A DNA stretch of 64,000 nt from Polyangiaceae bacterium (GTDB lineage: Bacteria; Myxococcota_A; Polyangia; Polyangiales; Polyangiaceae). The notes beneath the pieces were generated by a model, which was not told the DNA's origin, ran no database searches, and saw only the letters and a program-made list of their open reading frames with translations. Positions 63,541 through 64,000 of this stretch are shown here, piece after piece. The translations under genes were made by a program, and so were the position numbers. How positions within the stretch are numbered: the first letter of the stretch is position 1; each line of letters opens with the position of its first letter. The stretch is taken from assembly GCA_020633235.1 (NCBI GenBank), contig JACKEA010000010.1, positions 255,428 to 319,427 on the forward strand, written 5' to 3'.

Positions 63541-64000
63541 TTACGGCGTGCAGTAGCTCGACTGAATCTGCCACCAGCCGCGGCGCGCCCCCGGGTTCCA
63601 CACCACCTTGCCGCCGCCATAGTTGCAGATGTGATAGCCGTACCACTTGCCTTCGCAGCAGGTGTTGCTGACGGCGATCTCGTCGGTGCTGCCCACGGCG
63701 TGCTGCCCCGCGCAGAAGCCCTGGTTTCTGAGCTCCGCAGTGACGGCGGCGAACCAGTTCTGGCAGATCTCGTTCACGTCGCTGCCGCCCACCGTCGTGA
63801 TCGGGCAATCGCTGCCCACGCCGCAGCCGCTGAGCGTCGCCATCACGGCGTTCACGGCGTCGTCCACGGACTTGTCGGTGTCCTGATACGTGCACGCGGC
63901 GGCGATGAAGTCCGGATCCGGGACGCCCTGGGGGAACGCGCAGGGCCCGCCGGTTCCGCACTGCACCGCGGCAGCCGCGCCGCAGCCGGCCCCCGCGCCC
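63541..64000 (-). CDS. Cys-rich secreted protein (partial, 5' end outside window)
   Basis: The C-terminal 153 codons of a secreted protein, open to the right edge. The last visible upstream residues read GAGAGCGAAAVQCGTGG, possibly the linker after a lipobox or an internal part. The body has about ten Cys (AAACTYQ, LSGCGVGSDC, EICQNWF, GFCAGQ, NTCCEGKWYGYHIC, SSYCTP) and an aromatic C-terminal block with KVVWNPG. It resembles the other Cys-rich secreted proteins here in type but has no clear sequence match to them. It converges on the acyltransferase with 7 nt between. Confidence 0.8.
   Translation of the reverse strand, partial: GAGAGCGAAAAVQCGTGGPCAFPQGVPDPDFIAAACTYQDTDKSVDDAVNAVMATLSGCGVGSDCPITTVGGSDVNEICQNWFAAVTAELRNQGFCAGQHAVGSTDEIAVSNTCCEGKWYGYHICNYGGGKVVWNPGARRGWWQIQSSYCTP

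Overview
The window looks like a chromosomal segment of a high-GC myxobacterium, most likely in the Sorangiineae/Polyangia group of Myxococcota. That placement is an inference from gene content: a Hanks-type Ser/Thr kinase, an ECF sigma factor, a hybrid histidine kinase, a MYXO-CTERM sorting tail, an AgmX-type lipoprotein, and at least eight lipoproteins in which the lipobox Cys is followed by a long Gly/Ala/Ser linker. I see no rRNA, tRNA, phage block, transposase, replication origin or CRISPR array. Coding density is very high and many genes touch or overlap.

Layout. 0-7.3 kb: a minus-strand run of small and mostly unrecognised proteins, starting with a trypsin-like lipoprotein cut by the left edge. 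7.6-16.2 kb: ECF sigma factor plus an acidic membrane partner, a PP2C phosphatase, an inactive-looking HtrA/PDZ protein, rpiA, then an operon of Ser/Thr kinase, PEGA-type membrane protein, lipoprotein and mutM. 16.4-25.9 kb: hybrid histidine kinase, NAGPA-like protein, large Omp85-family outer-membrane protein and a 719-residue lipoprotein. 26-30.2 kb: SAM methyltransferase, 2OG-Fe(II)-oxygenase-like protein, radical SAM protein and a secreted EEP-family phosphoesterase. 30.2-36.4 kb: cupin-MarR pair, GYF_2 protein, repeat lipoprotein, MntA-HepT module, methylmalonate-semialdehyde dehydrogenase and an FGE-like lipoprotein. 36.5-46.9 kb: lipoproteins, a two-gene ABC exporter, a beta-propeller lipoprotein and a VWA protein. 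47-64 kb: GH25 lysozyme-like protein, beta-helix lipoprotein, alpha/beta hydrolase, a macro-domain/SMI1-KNR4 pair, a DUF3298-like lipoprotein, VOC protein, PLP fold-III enzyme, SDR, a HAMP-TerB-condensation-domain operon and a Cys-rich protein cut by the right edge.

Non-coding DNA. Intergenic spaces carry a dispersed repeat family around the core GTTGGTCCGCCGCGGAA and its variant TGTCGCTGCGGCGCGGAA, at a dozen or so sites. A second conserved 44-bp module occurs three times (5049-5092, 11723-11766, 60851-60894 inverted). At 11.64-11.79 kb this module is inserted into the second of two otherwise identical 41-bp tandem units, so an empty and a filled copy lie side by side. A third repeat of about 65 bp flanks the macro/SMI1 gene pair in direct orientation. 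These repeats are the least explained structure in the window.

The genes do not form one pathway. The recurring theme is the cell envelope (secreted lipoproteins, Omp85 protein, exporter, lysozyme-like protein) and signalling, with small modules between. All assignments come from reading motifs; no database search was run.
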